Of a stretch of 64,000 nt of DNA, positions 1 through 7,390 are shown in pieces. The position numbers and the translations under genes are program-made. Source of the stretch: Flavobacterium sp. (GTDB taxonomy: Bacteria > Bacteroidota > Bacteroidia > Flavobacteriales > Flavobacteriaceae); the NCBI RefSeq assembly GCF_004295795.1, contig NZ_SEBR01000010.1, forward strand, positions 90,720-154,719, given 5' to 3'. The stretch's first letter is position 1, and each line of letters begins with the position of its first letter. The notes under the pieces were generated by a model that ran no database searches, was not told the DNA's origin, and worked only from the letters and a program-made list of their open reading frames with translations.

Positions 1-46
1 CAAAGTGTACCACCGGATAATTGTCGGCCAAACAAACATTGATCAT
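1..46 (-). CDS. Response regulator, N-terminal fragment (runs off the window)
   Basis: Only the first 15 codons lie in the window, read leftwards from an ATG at 44-46 (MINVCLADNYPVVHF). This resembles the start of a receiver domain of a NarL/LuxR-type response regulator, where the first beta strand is followed by an acidic Asp-Asn pair. It is too short for the ORF track. The rest of the gene is outside the window, so neither the phosphorylation site nor an output domain can be checked. Confidence 0.55.
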   Translation of the reverse strand, partial: MINVCLADNYPVVHF

Positions 47-132
47 AACAACAATTTTTAATTATTAAACGCCTCTTGGGGTAATCAAATGTAGAAAAAA
101 AATGAATTCCGTTAAAAAATTATGTTAAAATC

Positions 133-939
133 TTACTTAAGATTTATCGGAATCTCGCAAACGGGAATCGGCAACATCTTGTGTTTGTTCGACTTATTGA
201 ATTTTTGGAAGATTTCAAACGCCTCTTTTTCGCGTCCTGCGAACATTTCCGATGTCTTTCCTTGCTCAGATTCACGCATTGCCCACTCGAGTTCGTCGTA
301 GGAAGCGCCAAGTTGGTCTTCGTCAGAACGGTCGTCCTGAAACAAACCATCCGTCGGCGGAGCGACCAAAATCGCTTCGGGAACGCCCAGAAATTCCGCC
401 AATGCATAAACATCCGACTTCATCAAATCTGCAATTGGGCTCAAATCGACGCCTCCGTCTCCGTATTTCGTGAAAAATCCTACGCCAAAATCCTCGACTT
501 TATTTCCGGTTCCCGCTACCAGAAGCCCGTGAATTCCCGCGTGGTAGTATAAAGTAGACATTCTCAGTCGCGCTCTTGTGTTGGCCAAAGTGAGAAACAG
601 CGCGTGTTCGTTGCTTGAAGTTGGAACCGCAGCTTTGAAGGTCTCAAAAACGGGAGTCAAATCGGTACGCACATCGGATACGTTGTCAAATTTTTCCTTC
701 AACCGCGAAATGTGTTCCTGGGCGCGCGTTACGTGATGTGGCGGCTGATGGATCGGCATTTCGACGCACAACGTCTTGAAACCCGTTCTAGCACAAAGCG
801 ATGAAGTGACTGCCGAATCGATTCCGCCGGAAATTCCTACAACAAAACCGTTCACTTTCGCGTTTTCGGCATACGTCTTGAGCCAATTCACTATATATTC
901 AACTGTTTCGGCTGCCTTAATCGAGCTTTTTTTGGGCAT
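133..939 (-). CDS. nadE: NAD synthetase, ammonia-dependent type
   Basis: Makes NAD from deamido-NAD, ATP and ammonia in the cytoplasm. The ATP-pyrophosphatase P-loop SGGIDSA lies near residue 36, and the family stretch around GTGNKVEDFG and KYGDGGVDLSPIADL is intact. At 268 residues it is the short form without an N-terminal glutaminase (nitrilase) domain. I start at the internal ATG at 939 (MPKKSS); the longer ORF start at 1002 would run through the gldB promoter region. It is divergent from gldB, an arrangement familiar in gliding flavobacteria. Confidence 0.93.
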   Translation of the reverse strand: MPKKSSIKAAETVEYIVNWLKTYAENAKVNGFVVGISGGIDSAVTSSLCARTGFKTLCVEMPIHQPPHHVTRAQEHISRLKEKFDNVSDVRTDLTPVFETFKAAVPTSSNEHALFLTLANTRARLRMSTLYYHAGIHGLLVAGTGNKVEDFGVGFFTKYGDGGVDLSPIADLMKSDVYALAEFLGVPEAILVAPPTDGLFQDDRSDEDQLGASYDELEWAMRESEQGKTSEMFAGREKEAFEIFQKFNKSNKHKMLPIPVCEIPINLK

Positions 940-940
940 A

Positions 941-967
941 TTGCTGTGGTTTTTTCCGGTATATTTG
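941..967 (+). promoter_or_regulatory. Putative gldBC promoter (Bacteroidota -33/-7)
   Basis: A TATATTTG box (960-967) matches the Bacteroidota -7 consensus TAnnTTTG and is preceded by TTG at 941-943 with 16 bp between. It lies in the 63-bp gap between the divergent nadE and gldB starts and would fire a short leader into gldB. Confidence 0.5.
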
Positions 968-1002
968 CACCCGGATTTTGGTAGCGCTAATTTAATCAAC
1001 AA

Positions 1003-1962
1003 ATGAGGAATCTGCTTACATTTTTAAGTTTAATTGTGCTTCTCGCTTCGTGCGACAAGAGGTCGGAAATTGAGAAAAAAGTCGAAGAGACGCCTGTGAA
1101 TATGAAGGTCGTTCGCTTTGATAAGGCTTTTTTTGGGTCGAAGCCCGATGAAATACAGGACTTGCGCTATGAGTATCCGTTTTTCTTTCCAGATCCTTCT
1201 AACGCGCCTTATGTCGAAAGACTGAACGATCCGCTTTGGAAGGAAGTCTATTCGGAGACCGAAAAAAAGTTCGGAAACTTCGCATCGGAACAACAAAAAA
1301 TCGAGGATCTTTTCAAGCACTTCAAGTATTACTTCCCAAAAACAAACACTCCGACGGTTTTCACGGTTATCGGAAACATGGATTATTCGAACAAAGTGCT
1401 GTTCAAACACGATACTTTGGTAGTTTCGCTCGAACTTTATTTAGGAGAAAACCATAAGTTCTATACCGGCGAATTTCCCGAATATCTGCGCCGCAATTTC
1501 GACGAAAAACAAATGCTTCCCGATATCGTGAACGCTTGGTCGCAGTTCAAGATCGCTCCGCCTGACAATACGTTTTTGGGTCAGATGGTCTACTTCGGAA
1601 AGCAACTTTACCTCAAGGATATTTTCCTGCCTGATGTTGCCGACAATGAAAAAATAGGCTATTCCCAACCGCAATACGACTGGTGTAATGAGAATGAAGG
1701 TTACATCTGGTCTTACTTTATAGAGAGCCAAACTTTGTACGACACCGACCAAAAACTGGCCGAACGTTTCCTCGCACAGGCGCCTTTCTCGAAGTTCTAT
1801 CTCGAGATCGACAATGAAAGTCCTGGGCGCGTTGGGCAATATATCGGCTGGCAAATCGTGAAAAGTTATATAGACAACAATAAAGCGTCGGTTCAGGATC
1901 TTTTGAAGACCGATGCGCGAACCATTTTTGAAAAATCGAGATACAAACCAAAAAAATCATGA
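1003..1962 (+). CDS. gldB: Gliding motility lipoprotein GldB
   Basis: A cell-envelope lipoprotein needed for gliding in flavobacteria. The first 17 residues form a lipoprotein signal ending in LLASC, with Cys17 as the likely lipidated residue. The 319-residue length and the body (conserved region around YPFFFPDP and the later tryptophan-rich segment) agree with GldB. The stop codon overlaps the gldC start by 4 bp, so the two are probably translated together. Its exact mechanical role in the gliding and type IX secretion machinery is not defined by sequence. Confidence 0.93.
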   Translation: MRNLLTFLSLIVLLASCDKRSEIEKKVEETPVNMKVVRFDKAFFGSKPDEIQDLRYEYPFFFPDPSNAPYVERLNDPLWKEVYSETEKKFGNFASEQQKIEDLFKHFKYYFPKTNTPTVFTVIGNMDYSNKVLFKHDTLVVSLELYLGENHKFYTGEFPEYLRRNFDEKQMLPDIVNAWSQFKIAPPDNTFLGQMVYFGKQLYLKDIFLPDVADNEKIGYSQPQYDWCNENEGYIWSYFIESQTLYDTDQKLAERFLAQAPFSKFYLEIDNESPGRVGQYIGWQIVKSYIDNNKASVQDLLKTDARTIFEKSRYKPKKS

Positions 1963-2297
1963 GCAAGCTTCGCAATTCCGAAATAAAAGTTACTATTGCA
2001 CTCGACGACAACCACGTGCCTGAAAAGATGTATTGGTCGGCCCAGGACGGTGGCGTCGTAAACGAAAGGGCCAAGGCGATGTTGTTGTCGCTTTGGGATC
2101 ACAAAACCCAGGAAACGCTTCGCATCGACCTTTGGACGAAAGACATGCCGGTAGATGAAATGAAGAAATTTTTCCACCAGACGCTGGTCGCTTTGTCGGA
2201 TACGTTCCAACGTGCCACCGATGACGAGAAAATGGCCGATTCCATGCGTGATTTCTGCGAATATTTTGCCGAGAAGATGGAACTGTCCAAGAAATAG
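1959..2297 (+). CDS. gldC: Gliding motility protein GldC
   Basis: A small 112-residue protein without a signal peptide or membrane segment, directly overlapping the end of gldB (ATGA). The sequence (SEIKVTIALDDNHVPEKM near the start, then a DMPVDEMKKFF segment) fits GldC, which stimulates gliding efficiency in flavobacteria but is not strictly essential. The gldB-gldC overlap makes a two-gene operon. Function beyond this is not readable from the sequence. Confidence 0.92.
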   Translation: MSKLRNSEIKVTIALDDNHVPEKMYWSAQDGGVVNERAKAMLLSLWDHKTQETLRIDLWTKDMPVDEMKKFFHQTLVALSDTFQRATDDEKMADSMRDFCEYFAEKMELSKK

Positions 2298-2321
2298 CAA
2301 CCTTTAACCAAACACCAATAA

Positions 2322-2912
2322 ATGAAGAATTTTACTAAAATCACGCTTGCGGCTTTGGCGGCGGTGATGATGAGCTGTAGCGGAGACGATTCGGGAAGTC
2401 CGGCAAACGGAAGTTGCGAGACTGACGTGGCTTGGTTGCAATCGGGCAAGTTCGTTGACTACAAATTGTCGCAATTCGGATTCGACGCCGGATCGATGAA
2501 AATGTCTTTCGGAAACTGCAACGGTGACGGATTTGTCACCACACGTGAGATGCGCGATCCAAACGGAACCGTGGTTTCCACTACAAGCGATCTTATTTTC
2601 CAGGACGGAAATTTCGTGAAAAACGACGTTGGTTCTGACGGAATCGACATCACCACACTTTACAAAAAGAACGCGGCTTTGGGCGATATCTGGACTGAAA
2701 CCAGAACCGATGGACGCGTGATCACTCACGAAGTAGTCAATATGGACTCGACTGTGACAGTTCCGGCCGGTACTTTTCACTGCAAGGTTTACAAGTACAC
2801 GACTTCGACAGCCGCAAACGAATCATACATTTTCTGGAGCGACGAGATTGGGCAAATTATGGAAGACGCCGGTTTCTTCAAATTGGAGTTGCAAAACCAC
2901 AATTACAATTGA
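2322..2912 (+). CDS. Predicted lipoprotein, unknown function
   Basis: The product has 196 residues with a lipoprotein signal ending in MMSC (Cys19), followed by an acidic SGDDSG linker typical of surface-exposed Bacteroidota lipoproteins. The rest looks like a small beta-rich domain with several short turns and Asp/Gly-rich loops. It starts 24 bp after gldC and ends at a strong terminator, so it may be the last gene of the gldBC transcript. I do not recognise a named family. Confidence 0.8.
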   Translation: MKNFTKITLAALAAVMMSCSGDDSGSPANGSCETDVAWLQSGKFVDYKLSQFGFDAGSMKMSFGNCNGDGFVTTREMRDPNGTVVSTTSDLIFQDGNFVKNDVGSDGIDITTLYKKNAALGDIWTETRTDGRVITHEVVNMDSTVTVPAGTFHCKVYKYTTSTAANESYIFWSDEIGQIMEDAGFFKLELQNHNYN

Positions 2913-2931
2913 TCGACTATTTAAAAAATGG

Positions 2932-2960
2932 AAAAGCGACCCGGAATGGTCGCTTTTTTT
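2932..2960. terminator. Intrinsic terminator after the gldBC-lipoprotein unit
   Basis: The stem arms AAAAGCGACC and GGTCGCTTTT enclose a 6-nt loop, with a T-tract on the + strand and an A-run on the other side. It sits between the convergent lipoprotein gene and engB, so it can serve both. Confidence 0.8.
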
Positions 2961-2996
2961 ATGCTTTGAATTGTGTAGTTGTTTACTCGTCGCAGA

Positions 2997-3611
2997 TTAA
3001 AATCCCTCGCTGAAAACCTGCTTGTTCACATCGTCAATAAAACTCAAAAGTTCATCTTTGCCGGTTTTGTCTTCGGACGAAGTTATAAAGTGCTGGGGCA
3101 TTTCTTCCCAATTGTTGGCCAGCAAGGCCTTTCTGTAATTGGCGACCATTTCTTGGGCTTTTACTTTTCCTATTTTGTCAGCTTTGGTGAAGACGATGCA
3201 AAACGGAACTTCGATCGTGCCGAGGTAATTGATGAATTCCAAATCGATTTTTTGGACTTCATGCCTGATGTCGACGAGGACAAAAGCGCATGTTAGGTTC
3301 TCGCGTTTCTCGAAATATTCGGTAATGAATTTCTGGAAAGTCGACTTTATGGTTTTCGACACCTTGGCGTATCCGTAGCCGGGCAAATCGACCAAGAACC
3401 AATTCTGGTTGATCTTGAAATGGTTGATTAGCTGGGTTTTCCCCGGTCGGCCGGAGGTTTTGGCCAAGTGCTTGTGGTTCGTGATCATGTTGATCAGCGA
3501 CGATTTCCCGACGTTCGAGCGTCCGATGAATGCGTATTCCGGGAGCGGTTCGTTCGGGCATTTTTTCGGGTCTGAATTACTTATGACGAATTCTGCAGTG
3601 TTGATCTTCAT
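2997..3611 (-). CDS. engB: Ribosome biogenesis GTPase EngB (YihA/YsxC)
   Basis: A cytoplasmic P-loop GTPase that helps late assembly of the large ribosomal subunit. G1 (GRSNVGKSS), G3 (DLPGYG) and G4 (TKAD) motifs appear in the right order. I start at MKINTAEF (3611), giving 204 residues, the usual EngB size; the ORF track start is 7 codons upstream with no family support. It converges on the gldBC unit across a shared terminator. A long repeat array lies upstream. Confidence 0.93.
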   Translation of the reverse strand: MKINTAEFVISNSDPKKCPNEPLPEYAFIGRSNVGKSSLINMITNHKHLAKTSGRPGKTQLINHFKINQNWFLVDLPGYGYAKVSKTIKSTFQKFITEYFEKRENLTCAFVLVDIRHEVQKIDLEFINYLGTIEVPFCIVFTKADKIGKVKAQEMVANYRKALLANNWEEMPQHFITSSEDKTGKDELLSFIDDVNKQVFSEGF

Positions 3612-3669
3612 TTGAATCGTTTTGACTGGCAAAGATACTTTTAAAGAAATGAACTCTTGGATTGGATAT

Positions 3670-4430
3670 TGAAATCTTTGGGAAGTCGCCGATATTTTTG
3701 ATTCCGGCAGAAAAGAAGACCACCACCACCCGCCCGCAATTTATCGGGATTTTGGGCAATTCAAGTACAGGAAATCTGTAAAAAATCTCAAATGAAGGTG
3801 AGTTGTCAAATCGTTCAAAAGTAGGCTAGTCGTTCAGGTGCGATCAGCCAGTTCACAGGGCCAAAAATTATCGGCAAGCCAGCTATTTTTGACTCCGGCA
3901 GAAAAAAATACCACCACCACCCGCCCGCAATTTATTGGGATTTTGGGCGGTTCGAGTACAGAAAATCTGTAAAAAATCTTAAATGAAGGTGAGTTGTCAA
4001 ATCGTTCAAAAGTAGGCTAGTCGTTCAGGTGAGATCAGCCAGTTAATTAACCCAAAAATTATCGGCAAGCTGGCTAAATTGACTCCGGTGGAAAAAATAC
4101 CGCTACCACCCGCCCGCAATTTATGGGGATTTTGGGCGGTTCAAGTACAGAAAATCTGTAAAAAATCTTAAATGAAGGTGAGTTGTCAAATCGTTCAAAA
4201 GTAGGCTAGTCGTTCAGGTGAGATCAGCCAGTTAATTAACCCAAAGGTTATCGGCAAGCCAGCTATTTTTGACTCCGGTAGAAAAAATACCACCACCACC
4301 CGCCCGCAATTTATCGGGATTTTGGGCGGTTCAAGTACAGAAAATCCGTAAAAAATCTTAAATGAAGGTGAGTCGCCAAATCGTTCAAAAGTAGACCAAT
4401 CACTCAAATAAAATCGGCTAATTCACAACC
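3670..4430. repeat. Array of four ~190-bp tandem repeats
   Basis: Gap between engB and the hydrolase gene. The motif CCGCCCGCAATTTAT recurs at about 3731, 3921, 4110 and 4300, so the period is 189-190 bp. Each unit holds a GC-rich stem (CCGCCC pairing with GGGCGG), the palindrome TACAGAAAATCTGTA or a one-base variant, TTAAATGAAGGTG, and a closing segment ATCGGCAAGC. Units differ by scattered substitutions. No unit-specific spacers are present, so it is not CRISPR. No convincing reading frame runs through the array. Confidence 0.9.
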
Positions 4431-4534
4431 CAAAAATCACCTCCAATTCAGTGCATCGGCGAAATCAACCCAACCAAAAAATCCACCAACATTCTCAATC
4501 CAAAAACTCCAAAAAAAAAGTCCTTTCGGACCTA

Positions 4535-5299
4535 TTATAAATGCTGCTTCTTAAGCCATTCGTGCATGATCCGATTGAACTCATCCGGATGCTCCATCAT
4601 CGCGGCGTGCCCACATTTCTCGATCCAAAATAGATCAGAATGCGGCAACAACTGATGGAATTCCTCGGCAACTTCAGGCGGCGTAACCTTGTCTTCGGCG
4701 CCCCAAATCAAACAAGTGTGAATGTGCATCTTGGGCAAATCCTTGGCCATGTTGTGACGAATCGCACTCTTGGCAATCGTGAGCGTCTTGACCAATTTGA
4801 GTCTGTCGTTGGCGACCTGATAAACTTCCTCGACCAATTCCGGAGTGGCGATTTTAGGGTCGTAAAAAACTTCCTCAGCTTTTCTCTGGATGTAATCGCG
4901 GTCGCCACGGCGCGGGTAACTGTCGCCCATTGCAGCCTCGTACAAACCAGAGCTTCCGGTCAGGATCAAGCCCGACATTTTCTCCGGATAGGCCTTGGCA
5001 TGGTACAAAGCAATGTGTCCGCCAAGAGAATTTCCCAGCAGGATCACGCGGTCAAAACCTTTGTAAGTAATGAAATCCTTGACCCATTTCGCGAAAGCTT
5101 TCACGTTGGTCTTGAGGATGTTTTGGGTGTAAAGCGGCAATTCCGGGATGACAACTTTGTATCCGTGCTCGGGGAAATAGTCGAAAACGCCTCCAAAGTT
5201 GCTCAATCCGCCCATCAGTCCGTGCAAAACGATGATTGGCGTGCCTTCGCCGGCCTCGGTGTACTTGTATTTTCCCTCTTTGATAAGATCGTTATCCAT
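4535..5299 (-). CDS. Alpha/beta hydrolase
   Basis: A cytoplasmic alpha/beta-hydrolase of 254 residues from the internal ATG at 5299 (MDNDLIKEG). The oxyanion strand HGLMGG, the nucleophile elbow GNSLGG, an acidic residue in WGAEDKVTPP and the catalytic His in CGHAAMMEHP form a complete triad. The longer track start adds 36 residues with no signal peptide or family match. It is the usual left neighbour of the dcw cluster in flavobacteria, transcribed away from it. The substrate cannot be told from sequence. Confidence 0.88.
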   Translation of the reverse strand: MDNDLIKEGKYKYTEAGEGTPIIVLHGLMGGLSNFGGVFDYFPEHGYKVVIPELPLYTQNILKTNVKAFAKWVKDFITYKGFDRVILLGNSLGGHIALYHAKAYPEKMSGLILTGSSGLYEAAMGDSYPRRGDRDYIQRKAEEVFYDPKIATPELVEEVYQVANDRLKLVKTLTIAKSAIRHNMAKDLPKMHIHTCLIWGAEDKVTPPEVAEEFHQLLPHSDLFWIEKCGHAAMMEHPDEFNRIMHEWLKKQHL

Positions 5300-5615
5300 T
5301 AAAATTTCATTGTTCAGGTCGAGTGCAAAGATAGGAGTTTTGATGTTAGGCAATTGATTTTTTGACGTGTCCGATCGATTGATTCCACAAGAATGACAAT
5401 CAGTCAATTATCAACATTATCCCGCCATTTTCGGGCCTATTTGATTTTCGTCGGAAATTCTAAAATCCGTAAAATTCCAAACCGGAAATCGACTTCTACC
5501 GAAATTAATTTTTAAAATATTTTAAAATCTTAATAATTCGTTAAACAATTAAGGCTCTTGGATTTGGGCGATAGGTGTGCAAGTGGGTGAAGAAATGGTA
5601 AAACTTATCAACACG

Positions 5616-5640
5616 TGGGAAAAAATGGTAAGATGTGGGA
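5616..5640 (+). promoter_or_regulatory. MraZ-box triplet upstream of mraZ
   Basis: Three direct repeats, TGGGA, TGGTA and TGGGA, are separated by exactly 5 bp (10-bp period). This matches the TGGGN-N5 pattern known for MraZ autoregulation in other bacteria. The sites end 10 bp before the -7 box, so MraZ binding here would overlap RNA polymerase. Confidence 0.65.
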
Positions 5641-5650
5641 GGAATTGTTA

Positions 5651-5658
5651 TATTTTTG
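5651..5658 (+). promoter_or_regulatory. Putative -7 box of the mraZ/dcw promoter
   Basis: TATTTTTG matches TAnnTTTG. A transcript from here would begin around 5664, downstream of the ATG the ORF track uses (5635) and upstream of the TTG start chosen below. No good -33 TTG is present at the expected spacing, only TGG inside an MraZ box. Confidence 0.5.
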
Positions 5659-5682
5659 CTACAATCAAATCCAAAACTGCAG

Positions 5683-6162
5683 TTGGACGCAATTATAGGG
5701 ACATACGAATGTAAAGCAGATGAGAAGGGAAGACTGGCCTTGCCGGCACCTTTGAAGAAGCAAATGGCTGCGTCGCTTCAGGATGGTTTCGTCTTGAAGC
5801 GTTCGGTTTTTCAGCCGTGCCTTGAGTTGTATCCGATGAGCGAATGGAACGCGATGATGGCTAAAATCAACAAGCTCAACAGGTTCGTGAAGAAGAACAA
5901 CGATTTCATCCGACGCTTTACGGCAGGCGTGAAATTGGTGGAAGTCGATTCGGCCGGACGCTTGCTCATCGCAAAAGACTTGCAGCAATTTGCCCAGATC
6001 AAAGTCAAAGGCGACATCGTTTTGGCCTCGGCGGTGAACATCGTCGAGATTTGGGATAAAGAGCTTTACGAGAAATCGCTTGACAACAGTGAAATGGATT
6101 TTGCCGATCTGGCCGAAGATGTAATGGGAAACATGAATGATGGCGACAATGGAATATCATAA
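5683..6162 (+). CDS. mraZ: Transcriptional regulator MraZ
   Basis: A DNA-binding regulator of the dcw operon with two AbrB-like SpoVT domains. The first begins GTYECKADEKGRLALPAPLK and the second holds the DSAGRLLI motif. I choose the TTG at 5683, giving MDAIIGTYE and 159 residues, because MraZ proteins normally start just before IIGTYE and the ATG at 5635 sits inside an MraZ box and upstream of the likely transcription start. It heads the operon and overlaps rsmH by 14 bp. Confidence 0.92.
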   Translation: MDAIIGTYECKADEKGRLALPAPLKKQMAASLQDGFVLKRSVFQPCLELYPMSEWNAMMAKINKLNRFVKKNNDFIRRFTAGVKLVEVDSAGRLLIAKDLQQFAQIKVKGDIVLASAVNIVEIWDKELYEKSLDNSEMDFADLAEDVMGNMNDGDNGIS

Positions 6163-7045
6163 CCCTGTCTTATTAAAGGAAACTGTCGACGGACTTGACA
6201 TAAAGCCCGACGGAGTTTACGTGGACGTAACCTTCGGAGGCGGCGGACACTCAAAAGAAATCCTCAAACGCCTTGGGCCAAAAGGGAAATTGCTCGCATT
6301 CGACCAAGACACGGACGCTTTGGAAAACGCGATAGACGACGAAAGATTCACGCTCATAAACGAGAACTTCCGTTTCATAAAACGCTTCCTGAGATTTCAC
6401 AACGTTCGCGAAGTCGATGGGATTTTGGGCGATTTTGGCGTTTCATCCCACCAATTCGACGTTCCGGCGAGAGGTTTTTCGACAAGATTCGAAGGCGTGC
6501 TCGACATGCGCATGAACCAGAAAGACGAACTCGACGCTTTCAAAGTCGTGAACTATTACGACGATGCAAACCTGAGACGCGTTTTTCTCGATTACGGTGA
6601 ACTCAAGAACGCTCCGGCGCTTTCGAGGACGATCATCGAAGCCCGCGAAGAATCGCTCATCCGCGATACCGAAAGACTAAAGAAAATATTACACCGCTTT
6701 TTGCCCGCACACAAAAGCAATAAAATTCTGGCTCAGATCTATCAGGCGATCCGGATAGAAGTGAACCACGAAATGGATGCGCTCCGGGAATTTCTCGAGC
6801 AAACCGTCGAAGTCCTGAAACCCGGTGGACGTTTGAGCGTGATTTCGTATCACTCGCTCGAAGACCGCCTGGTGAAGCGCTTTGTCAAGAACGGGATGTT
6901 CGAAGGCGAGCCGGAACGCGACATGTTCGGGAATTTTTCGGTACCGATGAAAACCGTCGGGAAACTGATCGTTCCAACGGATGCAGAAATAAAAGAGAAC
7001 AACCGTGCCCGAAGCGCCAAATTGAGAATAGCCGAAAAGATCTAG
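6149..7045 (+). CDS. rsmH: 16S rRNA (cytosine-1402 N4) methyltransferase
   Basis: A cytoplasmic SAM-dependent methyltransferase that modifies C1402 of 16S rRNA (formerly MraW). The SAM-binding segment VDVTFGGGGHSKEIL follows the conserved start EYHNPVLL, and the C-terminal SYHSLEDRLVK motif is intact. ATGs at 6137, 6140 and 6149 are all in frame; I prefer 6149 (MEYHNP) as closest to the family start. It overlaps the mraZ end, so translation is probably coupled. Confidence 0.93.
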   Translation: MEYHNPVLLKETVDGLDIKPDGVYVDVTFGGGGHSKEILKRLGPKGKLLAFDQDTDALENAIDDERFTLINENFRFIKRFLRFHNVREVDGILGDFGVSSHQFDVPARGFSTRFEGVLDMRMNQKDELDAFKVVNYYDDANLRRVFLDYGELKNAPALSRTIIEAREESLIRDTERLKKILHRFLPAHKSNKILAQIYQAIRIEVNHEMDALREFLEQTVEVLKPGGRLSVISYHSLEDRLVKRFVKNGMFEGEPERDMFGNFSVPMKTVGKLIVPTDAEIKENNRARSAKLRIAEKI

Positions 7046-7048
7046 ACC

Positions 7049-7390
7049 ATGAACGTATACAGCATACTCAAGGCGAGATTCCTGATCAACGAAGACGCGA
7101 CCAAAAACTGGCGCTTTATCGTGTTTCTCATCGTTTTGGCCATCATCATGATCGCGAACACACAAAATTACGAACGCAAGGTCTTCAGGATCGTGGCGCT
7201 TACGAACGAGGTCAAGGAATTGCGTTCGGAATTTGTCGACAGGCGATCCGAACTCATGAAACTCAAGATGGAATCGACGGTTTCACAAAAAATGCTTGAA
7301 AGAGGAATCGTGCCATCGTCGGTTCCTCCACAAAAAATAAAAGTCAAAAAACCAGAAGACACAGGCTTCTTCTCGAGATTATGGCAGTAG
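7049..7390 (+). CDS. ftsL: FtsL-like cell division protein
   Basis: A bitopic division protein of 113 residues between rsmH and ftsI, the classic ftsL slot. A short cytoplasmic start is followed by one membrane segment (FIVFLIVLAIIMIA) and a heptad-rich coiled coil (LTNEVKELRSEFVDRRSELMK). FtsL proteins share shape more than sequence, so the call rests on position and architecture. It would join FtsB-like and FtsQ to activate septal synthesis. The end overlaps ftsI by 10 bp. Confidence 0.85.
   Translation: MNVYSILKARFLINEDATKNWRFIVFLIVLAIIMIANTQNYERKVFRIVALTNEVKELRSEFVDRRSELMKLKMESTVSQKMLERGIVPSSVPPQKIKVKKPEDTGFFSRLWQ

Noticed and set aside
3670-4430. CRISPR array
   Set aside because: The 190-bp units are repeated as wholes; there are no short repeats with unique spacers and no cas genes.
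5635-5682. ATG start of mraZ at 5635
   Set aside because: It lies inside an MraZ box and upstream of the likely transcription start; the protein before IIGTYE does not fit the family.
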